Shown: one piece after another, positions 26,906 through 34,920 of the stretch
Layout of the letters: the number at the start of each line of letters is the position of its first letter
How positions within the stretch are numbered: position 1 is the stretch's first letter
Assembly: GCA_023391815.1 (NCBI GenBank)
Contig: JAEWAF010000064.1
Coordinates: 124,001 to 188,000, forward strand
DNA length: 64,000 bases
Source of the DNA: Pseudomonadota bacterium
GTDB lineage: Bacteria > Pseudomonadota > Gammaproteobacteria > Steroidobacterales > Steroidobacteraceae
Direction of reading: 5' to 3'
Program-made: the position numbers and the translations under genes
Notes under the pieces: generated by a model
Seen by the model: the letters and a program-made list of their open reading frames with translations, nothing else
Databases searched by the model: none
What the model was told of the DNA's origin: nothing

Positions 26906-27685
26906 ATGAAGGTGGCACCCGCGCTGTTGCTTCTGGGGATGCTGGTCAGCCCCATCATTCTGGCCGGGGGGACCGGCGGCAAGGTCCTGATGATTTTCTC
27001 GAACGGTGTGTCGGTCGGAGCATTCGCGGCCAAGAACAATTTGTGGGAGTACGCCGAGCCGCACCACATATTCGTCATGCACGGCTTCACTGTGGATTTC
27101 GTCTCTCCCCGAGGCGGCTCGGTGTCATTCTCGCTGGATGCCGACGAGACCGATCCGCCCGGCATGGTCCACTACACCATCAAATATGAAGGCTTCCGGC
27201 AGAAGGCGGATCGCACGCTCAAGCCAGAGCAGATCAAGGCGGATGATTACAACGCGGTGTTCATCGGCGGTGGTACCGGCACGATGTTCGACGTGGCCGA
27301 AGACGCTCGACTCATGGCCATCGTCGCGCGCGTTTACGAGAAGGGCGGAACGGTTGGCGGCGGAGGGCATGGGCCGGCCAGTCTGGGCAACGTGAAGCTG
27401 TCGGATGGCCGCTACCTGGTGGCCGGCAAGCGAGTGACGGGCTTTCCCAATTCCAGCGAGCAAAGAAGCAAGTGGACTCAAGGTGGGAAGCTGCTGCCGT
27501 TTCGCGTCGAAGACCGGCTGCGCGCTCGGGGTGCGATGTTCGTGAGCAAGGAGGACCTCGCCGATAAACATGACGTGGTTGTCGACAGCAGAATCGTCAC
27601 GGCCATGTTCTTGCCGTCCTCGGCCGCGGTTGCTCAGGAAATGGTCAACCTCATGAAAAGTGGTGATGGCGGCGAGATGCAATAA
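26906..27685 (+). CDS. DJ-1/PfpI-like secreted protein lacking the nucleophile cysteine
   Basis: The predicted protein has 259 residues with a signal peptide (MKVAPALLLLGMLVSPIILAGG). The DJ-1/Hsp31 layout is clear: KVLMIFSNG, LWEYAEPHHIF with the conserved acid, DYNAVFIGGGTGTMFD, then the elbow GGGGHGPASL. In active members the elbow reads with Cys before His-Gly-Pro; here that residue is Gly154. Glyoxalase or peptidase chemistry of the usual type is therefore unlikely. The start ATG at 26906 has AGGAGG a few bases upstream. It follows the two metallo-hydrolases by about 85 bp. Confidence 0.82.
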   Translation: MKVAPALLLLGMLVSPIILAGGTGGKVLMIFSNGVSVGAFAAKNNLWEYAEPHHIFVMHGFTVDFVSPRGGSVSFSLDADETDPPGMVHYTIKYEGFRQKADRTLKPEQIKADDYNAVFIGGGTGTMFDVAEDARLMAIVARVYEKGGTVGGGGHGPASLGNVKLSDGRYLVAGKRVTGFPNSSEQRSKWTQGGKLLPFRVEDRLRARGAMFVSKEDLADKHDVVVDSRIVTAMFLPSSAAVAQEMVNLMKSGDGGEMQ

Positions 27686-27895
27686 GCCAGGGTAGCGAAT
27701 GATTCAGCGGCCGAGCGCAGAAAGTATCCATTGGCTCGCGTGTCTGATCGATCGGCCCGCGTAACGAGTAGTCGACGTATGTAACGTAGGACTGCACGGC
27801 GGTTGACGCGCTGTCGGTCTGTTCAGGCGGGCGTGTGTCCTTTTGAGCTCGGCCAGGGAGCGGAGCTTGCGGGCTTCACTCCCTTGCTTGCGTAG

Positions 27896-27915
27896 ATGTA
27901 ACAGTGCTTATACAT
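27896..27915. promoter_or_regulatory. Candidate MarR operator ATGTA-N10-TACAT
   Basis: A perfect 5-bp dyad (ATGTA at 27896-27900, TACAT at 27911-27915) lies 8 bases before the MarR start codon, where an autorepressor would bind. The right arm overlaps a TATACA -10-like element at 27909-27914, which would give a very short leader. A second ATGTAAC occurs at 27779-27785, about 117 bp upstream. Otherwise nothing coding is visible in the 237-bp gap 27686-27922. Confidence 0.45.
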
Positions 27916-27922
27916 TTGCGTC

Positions 27923-28420
27923 ATGCCTGCTCGCGCCAATGCCACCCTGGGTACGTTGCTCAGACATCTGATCGAGAAGCTCGACGGAGCGGTCGAGCAG
28001 AGCTATGTCGAATCGGGGCTCGCGTACCGCCCTCGTTACACTCCCGTGATGCGCGCCCTGATCGAGTCTGGACCGGCGTCCATCCGAAGCATCTCGCGCA
28101 GTGCCGGGATCACGCATTCCGCGGCCAGCCAGACCGTCGCGCAGATGGTCGAGAACGGACTGGTGCGATTGGAGCAGGGGAGCGATGCACGTGAGCGTAT
28201 AGTCGCGCTCACGCCCGCCGCGAAGAAGATGATTCCCAAGCTCGAGCAGCACTGGCGCGCGACCAACGACGCGGCTCGAATACTGGACTCGGAGCTCTCG
28301 ATGCCGCTGTCCGATCTGCTGCGCGAGGCCATCGACGCGCTCGATCGGGCTTCGTTCGGTAAGCGTATCGATGCCGCAGCGGCGCAACACAAACGTTCCA
28401 AAAGCAGGAAGAAGGCGTGA
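27923..28420 (+). CDS. MarR-family transcriptional regulator
   Basis: The protein has 165 residues. The winged helix-turn-helix is recognisable: SIRSISRSAGITHSAASQTVAQMVENGLVRLEQG followed by the wing DARERIVALTPAAKKMI. The C-terminus is a basic tail (KRSKSRKKA). Its stop overlaps the ATG of the S41 peptidase (TGATG), so regulator and peptidase are one unit. A dyad just upstream suggests autoregulation. No conserved redox Cys is present; the ligand is unknown. Confidence 0.88.
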   Translation: MPARANATLGTLLRHLIEKLDGAVEQSYVESGLAYRPRYTPVMRALIESGPASIRSISRSAGITHSAASQTVAQMVENGLVRLEQGSDARERIVALTPAAKKMIPKLEQHWRATNDAARILDSELSMPLSDLLREAIDALDRASFGKRIDAAAAQHKRSKSRKKA

Positions 28421-29730
28421 TGTCGAATCGTTTGATCGCGGCGCTGGCGATGTGTTGGATGGTTTGTGCCTCGGCGCTGGGCGAGCCTCGGTCGGCGTCT
28501 GCCGAGCTGTCGGCTTCCGAGCGAGGCGCGGCACTGAAATCCATCGTGAAGGAGTTCGAGGAGAAATATGTATTTCCGGACATGCGTCAGCGCATCGTCG
28601 AGCTCCTGCAATCAGCGGAGCGCAGCGGTCGCTACAGCACGGATGACCCTTTGGTGTTCGCCGAGCGCGTCACCGAGGATCTGAAAGAGGTCGGCCGGGA
28701 CAAACATCTGTCGTTGAGCTTCGATCCCGCCGGATATGCCATCGCGAACAGCGGCGATGGGGGCACTGCCGGCGAGGAGGCGTTGTGGCAGCGGCTCGCG
28801 CTTCGTGAGCACCACGGGCTGACGGACATGAAAGTCCTCGGCGGCAACGTCCGCTATCTGAGAATCAGCCGGTTCGATTGGCTCACCGACCAGACCGGTG
28901 CCGCGTACGACCAGGCAATGCGCTTCCTCAAGGACGGCGACGCCGTGATCATCGATATCAGAGGGAACGGCGGCGGCGCCCATGCCCCGGTTCGCTACCT
29001 CGTGAGTCATTTCATGGATCCCGACGTGTTGGAGATGAGCTTCGTGGAAGGCTCGCAAACGCCGGCACAGTCCCGAACATTGGAGTACCTGCCGGCCGGG
29101 CGAATGAAAGGCATGCCGCTGTATGTTTTGATCGATCTCAGCTCGGCGTCGGCGGCGGAAGCATTCGCGTATGACGTGCAGCAGTTCAAGCTCGGCGAGC
29201 TGGTGGGCTCGAAAACCGTCGGCGCGGCCAACAACAACACGCTGCTGCCCATCGCGCCGAATTTCATTCTGAGCATTTCGTATGGCCGTCCGGTGCATCC
29301 CGTCAGCAACACCAACTGGGAAGGAGTGGGAGTGACCCCGAGCGTGCCGGCTAATCCAGCTCAGGCGTTGGAAGTCGCTCACTCCCTGGCGCTCCAGCGG
29401 CTCAGCGAGAAAGAGGGTGTCAGCGAAGAGAATCGCGTCGACTATGTGTGGGCCAAGGTCGCGGCCGACGCGAAGTTGAATCCTGTGACTGTTCAGCCTG
29501 CTCGGTTGCAGACTCTCGCGGGACGCTATGGCGCTGCGAAGGTCGACTACCGCGACGGAATTTTGTGGCTGAGCCGTCCGGATCGCGAACCGGCCCGCTT
29601 GTCGCCTATGACCGCCGATGGCTTGTTCGCAGTGGAACGCGTCGACGGCCTGCGCGTGAGGCTCACCGGCAAGACCATGGAGTTGCTGCGTGCTGGAATG
29701 ACGAAGCCGCAAGTGGTGCCGCGAGGATAA
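28420..29730 (+). CDS. S41-family (tail-specific) peptidase, secreted
   Basis: The protein has 436 residues. It has a signal peptide (hydrophobic LIAALAMCWMVCASALGEP), then an IRBP-like N-terminal helical region and the S41 catalytic domain. The strand and glycine turn VIIDIRGNGGGA and the nucleophile block DLSSASAAEAFAYDV are clear; the catalytic Ser is expected in SSASAAE. No PDZ domain is evident, so this resembles the IRBP/tricorn-type branch rather than CtpA. A beta-rich tail of about 100 residues (GRYGAAKVDYRDGILWL) may be a lipocalin-like add-on. It is co-translated with the MarR regulator. Confidence 0.88.
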   Translation: MSNRLIAALAMCWMVCASALGEPRSASAELSASERGAALKSIVKEFEEKYVFPDMRQRIVELLQSAERSGRYSTDDPLVFAERVTEDLKEVGRDKHLSLSFDPAGYAIANSGDGGTAGEEALWQRLALREHHGLTDMKVLGGNVRYLRISRFDWLTDQTGAAYDQAMRFLKDGDAVIIDIRGNGGGAHAPVRYLVSHFMDPDVLEMSFVEGSQTPAQSRTLEYLPAGRMKGMPLYVLIDLSSASAAEAFAYDVQQFKLGELVGSKTVGAANNNTLLPIAPNFILSISYGRPVHPVSNTNWEGVGVTPSVPANPAQALEVAHSLALQRLSEKEGVSEENRVDYVWAKVAADAKLNPVTVQPARLQTLAGRYGAAKVDYRDGILWLSRPDREPARLSPMTADGLFAVERVDGLRVRLTGKTMELLRAGMTKPQVVPRG

Positions 29731-29953
29731 GCGGCCCTCGTGCTATCGCTCGCCGTCATGCTGGCACCTTCGATGAATCAGCAGCCCAGGGTGTGACTGC
29801 CGTCGTTTCCGGAGAACGACGCACGCGGCAGACTTCTGTCAAGCAAGCGCACCTTGCACGGCACGGACGCACACGATCTCGTCGAGAAGCAGTGGTGTTT
29901 CGCGTAAGCCGGGCTCTCGCGCCTGCGCTCGAAACTACGCAGGACTTCTCTAC

Positions 29954-32900
29954 GTGCCCCTCGACAGCTCCGATACTGCGAACAACGTCACAGTTCATCG
30001 CGCACAGCATCGCTCTCGCTTTCCCGGTCTGCTCGGCGCCGCGACGCTGCTGATGGCAGCGCAGGGCGCTCACGCCGGCATTCCCACAGTGTCGATCGCC
30101 ATCGTGGATCCGACGCTGGGCGTGGGTGAAACCACGCAGGTCACCTTCACCTTCTCCGAAGCTGTCGCCGGCTTCGACGCTACGGATTTGACGGTGAGCG
30201 GCGGTTCATTGGGCGCTCGCTCCTCGGCCGACAACATCACCTTTACGGCCACGCTCACTCCGCCGCCGAATAGCACCAGCAGCGGCAACGTGATTTCGGT
30301 CGACCTCACCGGCGTGACGAGTGTTTCGACCGCCGAGGCGGGCGTCGGGACGGCGACTTCGCCGACGTACAGGATCGATACGATACGGCCGACCGCAACT
30401 ATCGTCGTGGCCGACACGTCGCTCGCAATCGTTGAGACCTCGGCCGTCACCATCACTTTCAACGAGGCGGTCACGGGCCTGACGATCAGTGATTTCACCG
30501 TCGACAACGGCGCGCTCTCGGGATTGAGCACGGCCGATAACATCGTCTATTTCGCGACGTTGACACCCGCGCCGAATGTCACCCAAGGGACCAACACCAT
30601 CACGTTGAACAACACCGGTGTGACGGACGTCGTCGGCAATACCGGCAGCGGCACGACCAGCTCGAACAGTTACGCTGTCGATACCGAAAGGCCGACCGCC
30701 ACGCTGGTCATGTCGGATACCGAGTTGAACGCGGGCGAAACAGCGACGCTCACCGTCACTTTCAGCGAGCCGGTCACAGGGCTGAGTCTCGGCGATCTCT
30801 CGGTGACCAACGGCACCCTTAGCGCGCTCGCCACTTCGGACAACGTGACGTATACGGCGCTGTTCACGCCGACAGCAAACCTTCCGCTCGCGCCGACCAA
30901 TCGGGTGCGTCTGGATAGCTCGGGAGCACAGGACAGCGTCGGCAACAGCGGCATCGGTTTCACGGATTCGAGCAACTACACGGTTCGAACGGAACTGCTC
31001 ACGTTCCTGGTCACCACCAGCAGCGATAGCGGAGATGATGCAACCATCGCCGCCGATGTCACGCTCGACGAGGCCGATGGCGGCGGATTGAGCTTGCGCG
31101 AAGCGATTGCCTGGGCTCGGAGTCGGGATACCGTCACTTTCGATCTGGATGGCGGTGTCAGCGGTCGGCAAGGCGGCACCATCGTCCTCGGCGGCACGCA
31201 GCTGACCGTGAGCAACGACATCGTCGTCGATGGCGATCTCGATGACGATCATGTGCCCGATGTGACGATCTCCGGCAACAACGCCAGCCGCGTTTTCTTC
31301 GTCAACAGCAGTGTCGCGCTCGAAGGCCTCAGGCTGATCAATGGCAGCACCGGTGGGGGCGGCGCCGCGGTCGGAGTGGGTGGAACGGGTGTCGCGATCG
31401 CCATTCGTGACTGCGTGCTCGATAACAATCATGAGACGGGAAACGGCGGTGGTGCGATCTATGCCTCCAACACCGCCGTGACTGTGATCAATACCACGGT
31501 CTCGAACAACAGCTCCATCGGCTACGGCGGCGGTCTGCGAGTGGTGGGAGCGAACGGCTCGCTCGATCTCATCAATAGCACCATCGTCGGCAACAGCACC
31601 AATGGTTCGGGCGCCCATGGCGGCGGTATTCAGTTCGGCGGCTCGTCGAACATGAGGGTCGTCAACAGCACGATCAGTGGCAACGCGATCAGGGGGACGG
31701 GCTCGTTCGGCGGCGGAATCCGGGTGAGCCCGGGCTCCGGCGATGCTTTCATTTATAACAGCACCGTTGTCGGCAATGCCTCGGTAGCGGCCGGCGGTGG
31801 CGGCGGTGTTCACGCCGGAAGCAATGAAACGATCGTCAACACGGTGGTCGCCGGAAACGTGAGCGGCGCGGGCTCGCAAGCGGCGGTCGGCGGCTCACCG
31901 CTGGCAAGCGGCGGCAGCCCGGACGACGTCGCTGGTGCGATCGAAGTGGCGATGAACAGCTACTTCGGCTCGAATGTCACGATCACCGCCGACACGGGGT
32001 CCCTGAACAACCAGGGCACGGGCAATCTCCGGCTCGACAATCTCGCATTCAACAACGGCGGTTACGTCGAAACTCACAAGCCGCAAATCGGCAGCGCTCT
32101 CATGGGCGCAGGCGACGCGACGCAATTGCCTGCCGATGCATATGATCTCGACGAAGACGGAGATACCTCCGAGCGCTTGCCAACGGATGCGAACGGTAGC
32201 GTTCGCGTACGCGCGGGGCTCGATATCGGGGCCGTTGAGTTCAACTCTGCCGCTGTGAGGTCGGTGAGTTCCACGGCAGCCAACGGCAATTACTGGGTCG
32301 GCGCCATGATTCCCGTTACCGTGATATTCGACTCACCGGTGGTTGTGAATACCACCGGCGGGGTGCCCACCCTGACGCTCGAGACCGGTGCGACCGATCG
32401 AGTCATCGCTTATGTCGCCGGATCGGGCACGGACACACTGATCTTCAACTACGTGGTGCAGCCGGACGACGTCTCCGCCGATCTGGATTACCAAAGTGCC
32501 GGCGCGCTGGCGCTGAATGGCGCGATCGTCCGCGATCTCGACGGGCTCGATGCCACCCTCACGTTGCCCATTCCGGGTAGCCCGCGCTCGCTGGCGGGAC
32601 AGAAGGCGCTGGTCGTCAGGGGCTTTCCCGCCACCGATCAGGACGGCGATGGCATGAGCGATGAGTTCGAACAACGGTATGGTCTGGATCCGCAAGATCC
32701 GGCCGATGCCGCGACCGATCTGGATCGCGACGGTGTTTCGAATCTGGATGAATTCCTGGGCGGCAGCGATCCGACGCGCGACGATCAGGCGCCGCTGCTC
32801 AGCTCGCCGGAACCCGTGACGATCGATGCGACCGGTCTGCTCACCGTTACGCCGACGTTGACGCCACCGACGGCGGTGGACGGTCACGACGGTCCGGTCG

Positions 32901-34378
32901 CGGTGACTCTGGCCGACGGTCAGGATTATCTCGCGCCGGGAACGCATCTCATCACCTGGCAAGCGATCGATGCAGCGGGCAATCGTGCAGAGACACTCCA
33001 AGCCGTCAACGTTCGACCGCTGATTTCCCTCGGGCCCGATCAGGTGACCGGCGAGGGCGCGGATGTTTCCGTGCGCTTCTTCCTTAACGGGACCTCGCCG
33101 ACGTATCCGCTCGTGCTCGCTTACACCGTCGGCGGCACCGCCTCGGCCAGCGATCATGATCTGGTGTCCGGTACCGTGGTGTTCGAGCAAGACGAGGTCG
33201 AGAAAGCGGTGACGGTGCATGTTGCCAATGACGGCATAGCCGAAGGCGAGGAGACCATCACTGTGGCGCTGGCCGGCGGGGGCAACTTTGGCGCGCGTCG
33301 AGAGCACGTGATCAGAATCGTCGAATCCAATGTGGCGCCCCGGTTTGACTGGTCGATCATGCAAGGCGGGCGCGAGACGAGCGTGATCGTGCCCGATGGT
33401 GGCCTCGTGACACTGGCCGCGAGCGTACATGATGCGAATCCGGCAGACGTGCACAGCTACGAATGGAATGTTCCCGTCGGTATCACGACGAACGGCGTGG
33501 ACAATGCCGTTCGGACCTTCGACCCGTCGTTGCTTGCAACGGGCTTTTATGAATTCGGGTTGACTGTCGCCGATAGCGCTACGCCCGCGATAAGCACGCG
33601 AGACGCTCGCGTGATCGAGATGGTGGCGGCTGCGCCCGCGTTGAGCGCGAGCGTAGATACCGATGGCGACGGAATCGACGACGCGTCGGACGGCTGGGTG
33701 GACGACGATGGTGACGGACAGCCCAACTATCTCGACGCCAGTGTCTTGCGGAACGTGCTCAACGAAACCGCGGACGATGACGGTCTGTTCCTGATGGAAG
33801 CGGATCCGGGCGTCGCGCTCGTTCTGGGTGAGCGCGCGTTCGAAGCGGGCGCCGACGGCGCAGCGTTGAACAATGCCGAAGCGACGGCCGACAGCTGCTT
33901 TCCCATCCACGCAATCAACTACGCCGGCGGTTACTTCGATTTCAAAGTGCGTGAGCTGCCGAGGATCGCAGGCAGCATCAACATCGTCATTCCTCAACGG
34001 CAGCCGATTCCGTCGAAGGCCATATACCTTCAGTGCGCGGATCGGCAGTGGAAGACTTTCAGCGAGGACTCACGCAACCAGCTTGCATCGGCGCCGGGAC
34101 TGCTCGGCGTGTGTCCGCCGCCCGGCAGCGCCGCGTATCGAGCCGGGTTGAACGAGGGCGACTGGTGCGTGCAGTTGACGATCGAAGATGGCGGTGCGAA
34201 CGACACTGACGGCGTCGAGAACTTCGCGATCTCGAGCACCGGCGGAGTGGGCGCAGTCACTGTTGTCAGCGCCACATCGAGGGGCGGCGGTGGCTCGATG
34301 ACGCCATGGTTCCTGCTCTTGTTGTTGAGCGCGATGCTTTGTCGGGGGCGGTGGACCATGCGGGCAACCGCGAGGTAG
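29954..34378 (+). CDS. Giant secreted Ig-like/beta-helix protein with GlyGly-CTERM-like anchor
   Basis: The predicted protein has 1474 residues. Order: signal peptide ending near AQGAHA (residue 41); three Ig-like repeats of about 100 residues (44-142, 143-242, 243-345), each with a SEPVTGLSLGDLSVTNG-type core; a CSLREA-like motif with Gly for Cys (GLSLREAIAWAR); a right-handed beta-helix of N/T/S-rich rungs (about 400-640). Then come calcium-type repeats (DQDGDGMSDEFEQRYGLDP, about 896-945), an HYR-like module, a Calx-beta-like domain (about 1036-1125), a choice-of-anchor-U-like domain (about 1314-1430), and a C-terminal GGGGS plus hydrophobic helix plus Arg tail. The tail fits the GlyGly-CTERM signal cut by rhombosortases. 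A surface adhesin or matrix protein is likely. The GTG start has AGGA upstream but is not certain. Confidence 0.82.
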   Translation: MPLDSSDTANNVTVHRAQHRSRFPGLLGAATLLMAAQGAHAGIPTVSIAIVDPTLGVGETTQVTFTFSEAVAGFDATDLTVSGGSLGARSSADNITFTATLTPPPNSTSSGNVISVDLTGVTSVSTAEAGVGTATSPTYRIDTIRPTATIVVADTSLAIVETSAVTITFNEAVTGLTISDFTVDNGALSGLSTADNIVYFATLTPAPNVTQGTNTITLNNTGVTDVVGNTGSGTTSSNSYAVDTERPTATLVMSDTELNAGETATLTVTFSEPVTGLSLGDLSVTNGTLSALATSDNVTYTALFTPTANLPLAPTNRVRLDSSGAQDSVGNSGIGFTDSSNYTVRTELLTFLVTTSSDSGDDATIAADVTLDEADGGGLSLREAIAWARSRDTVTFDLDGGVSGRQGGTIVLGGTQLTVSNDIVVDGDLDDDHVPDVTISGNNASRVFFVNSSVALEGLRLINGSTGGGGAAVGVGGTGVAIAIRDCVLDNNHETGNGGGAIYASNTAVTVINTTVSNNSSIGYGGGLRVVGANGSLDLINSTIVGNSTNGSGAHGGGIQFGGSSNMRVVNSTISGNAIRGTGSFGGGIRVSPGSGDAFIYNSTVVGNASVAAGGGGGVHAGSNETIVNTVVAGNVSGAGSQAAVGGSPLASGGSPDDVAGAIEVAMNSYFGSNVTITADTGSLNNQGTGNLRLDNLAFNNGGYVETHKPQIGSALMGAGDATQLPADAYDLDEDGDTSERLPTDANGSVRVRAGLDIGAVEFNSAAVRSVSSTAANGNYWVGAMIPVTVIFDSPVVVNTTGGVPTLTLETGATDRVIAYVAGSGTDTLIFNYVVQPDDVSADLDYQSAGALALNGAIVRDLDGLDATLTLPIPGSPRSLAGQKALVVRGFPATDQDGDGMSDEFEQRYGLDPQDPADAATDLDRDGVSNLDEFLGGSDPTRDDQAPLLSSPEPVTIDATGLLTVTPTLTPPTAVDGHDGPVAVTLADGQDYLAPGTHLITWQAIDAAGNRAETLQAVNVRPLISLGPDQVTGEGADVSVRFFLNGTSPTYPLVLAYTVGGTASASDHDLVSGTVVFEQDEVEKAVTVHVANDGIAEGEETITVALAGGGNFGARREHVIRIVESNVAPRFDWSIMQGGRETSVIVPDGGLVTLAASVHDANPADVHSYEWNVPVGITTNGVDNAVRTFDPSLLATGFYEFGLTVADSATPAISTRDARVIEMVAAAPALSASVDTDGDGIDDASDGWVDDDGDGQPNYLDASVLRNVLNETADDDGLFLMEADPGVALVLGERAFEAGADGAALNNAEATADSCFPIHAINYAGGYFDFKVRELPRIAGSINIVIPQRQPIPSKAIYLQCADRQWKTFSEDSRNQLASAPGLLGVCPPPGSAAYRAGLNEGDWCVQLTIEDGGANDTDGVENFAISSTGGVGAVTVVSATSRGGGGSMTPWFLLLLLSAMLCRGRWTMRATAR

Positions 34379-34920
34379 CGCAGCGGTCCACCGGTCGTCA
34401 TGGCGTCGAAGGGGTAGCAGGTGAGGAGCGTGATCGTGGGTTCGGCATCGTCATCGAACTGCAGGCGTTCTTGACGCGCATCGATGACGTGCGTCTCGTT
34501 GATCTGGAACCGCCGCTCGCGGCCGTCGGCGGTTTGTATCGTCAACTCGTCACCGGGCCGCAAATCCCGGAGAAACGCGAAATGAGTGTCGCGATGACCC
34601 GCCAGCACCGCGTTGCCTGCGCCGATCGGCGCACTTCCATTGACGTAGCCGGGACCGAACGCGAGGCTGCGGCCTGACGCATCGGCGAGCACATACAGAT
34701 CGACATCCTTGTCGATTACTTGCAAGCGCGCGATAGGCCACGTATCCGCCCAAGGCCACGGTTTCACTTCGCGTTCACCTTCGAGTGTGCGCGTCCATGC
34801 CGAGGCGATCAGTTGCTGAGCGAGCCACGCCTTCGCGTGGATGTACGTGCCGCTGGCCACCTGCCACACGCCGATCGTCGCGAGGACGACGATCGCGATT
34901 CGATTCCACTCGGGTCTCAT
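34030..34920 (-). CDS. Class GN sortase with antisense-overlapping C-terminal tail
   Basis: The protein has 296 residues. A membrane anchor (IAIVVLATIGVWQVASGTYI) is followed by a sortase fold: ARLQVIDKDVDLYVL, GYVNGSAPIGAGNAVLAGHRDTHFAFLRDLRPGD with the catalytic His in AGHRD, then TLLTCYPFDAM with the catalytic Cys, and a later Arg (GPLRYLAVAR). This is the proteobacterial class GN (marine-type) sortase, which serves one neighbouring VIT/vWA target. The enzymatic part ends near RYLAVARM, but no stop occurs until 34030. The last roughly 100 residues (Pro/Thr/Ser-rich) therefore overlap the 3' end of the giant gene in antisense. The start overlaps the target gene's stop (ATGA). Confidence 0.88.
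   Translation of the reverse strand: MRPEWNRIAIVVLATIGVWQVASGTYIHAKAWLAQQLIASAWTRTLEGEREVKPWPWADTWPIARLQVIDKDVDLYVLADASGRSLAFGPGYVNGSAPIGAGNAVLAGHRDTHFAFLRDLRPGDELTIQTADGRERRFQINETHVIDARQERLQFDDDAEPTITLLTCYPFDAMTTGGPLRYLAVARMVHRPRQSIALNNKSRNHGVIEPPPPLDVALTTVTAPTPPVLEIAKFSTPSVSFAPPSSIVNCTHQSPSFNPARYAALPGGGHTPSSPGADASWLRESSLKVFHCRSAH

Noticed and set aside
30206..31879. Long minus-strand open frame of 557 codons inside the giant secreted protein gene
   Set aside because: It is antisense to a clear domain series, is rich in Arg/Asp/Ala without motifs, and has no ribosome site; it is a high-GC shadow.
32333..33997. Minus-strand open frame of 554 codons
   Set aside because: Antisense shadow of the same giant gene; no recognisable domain.
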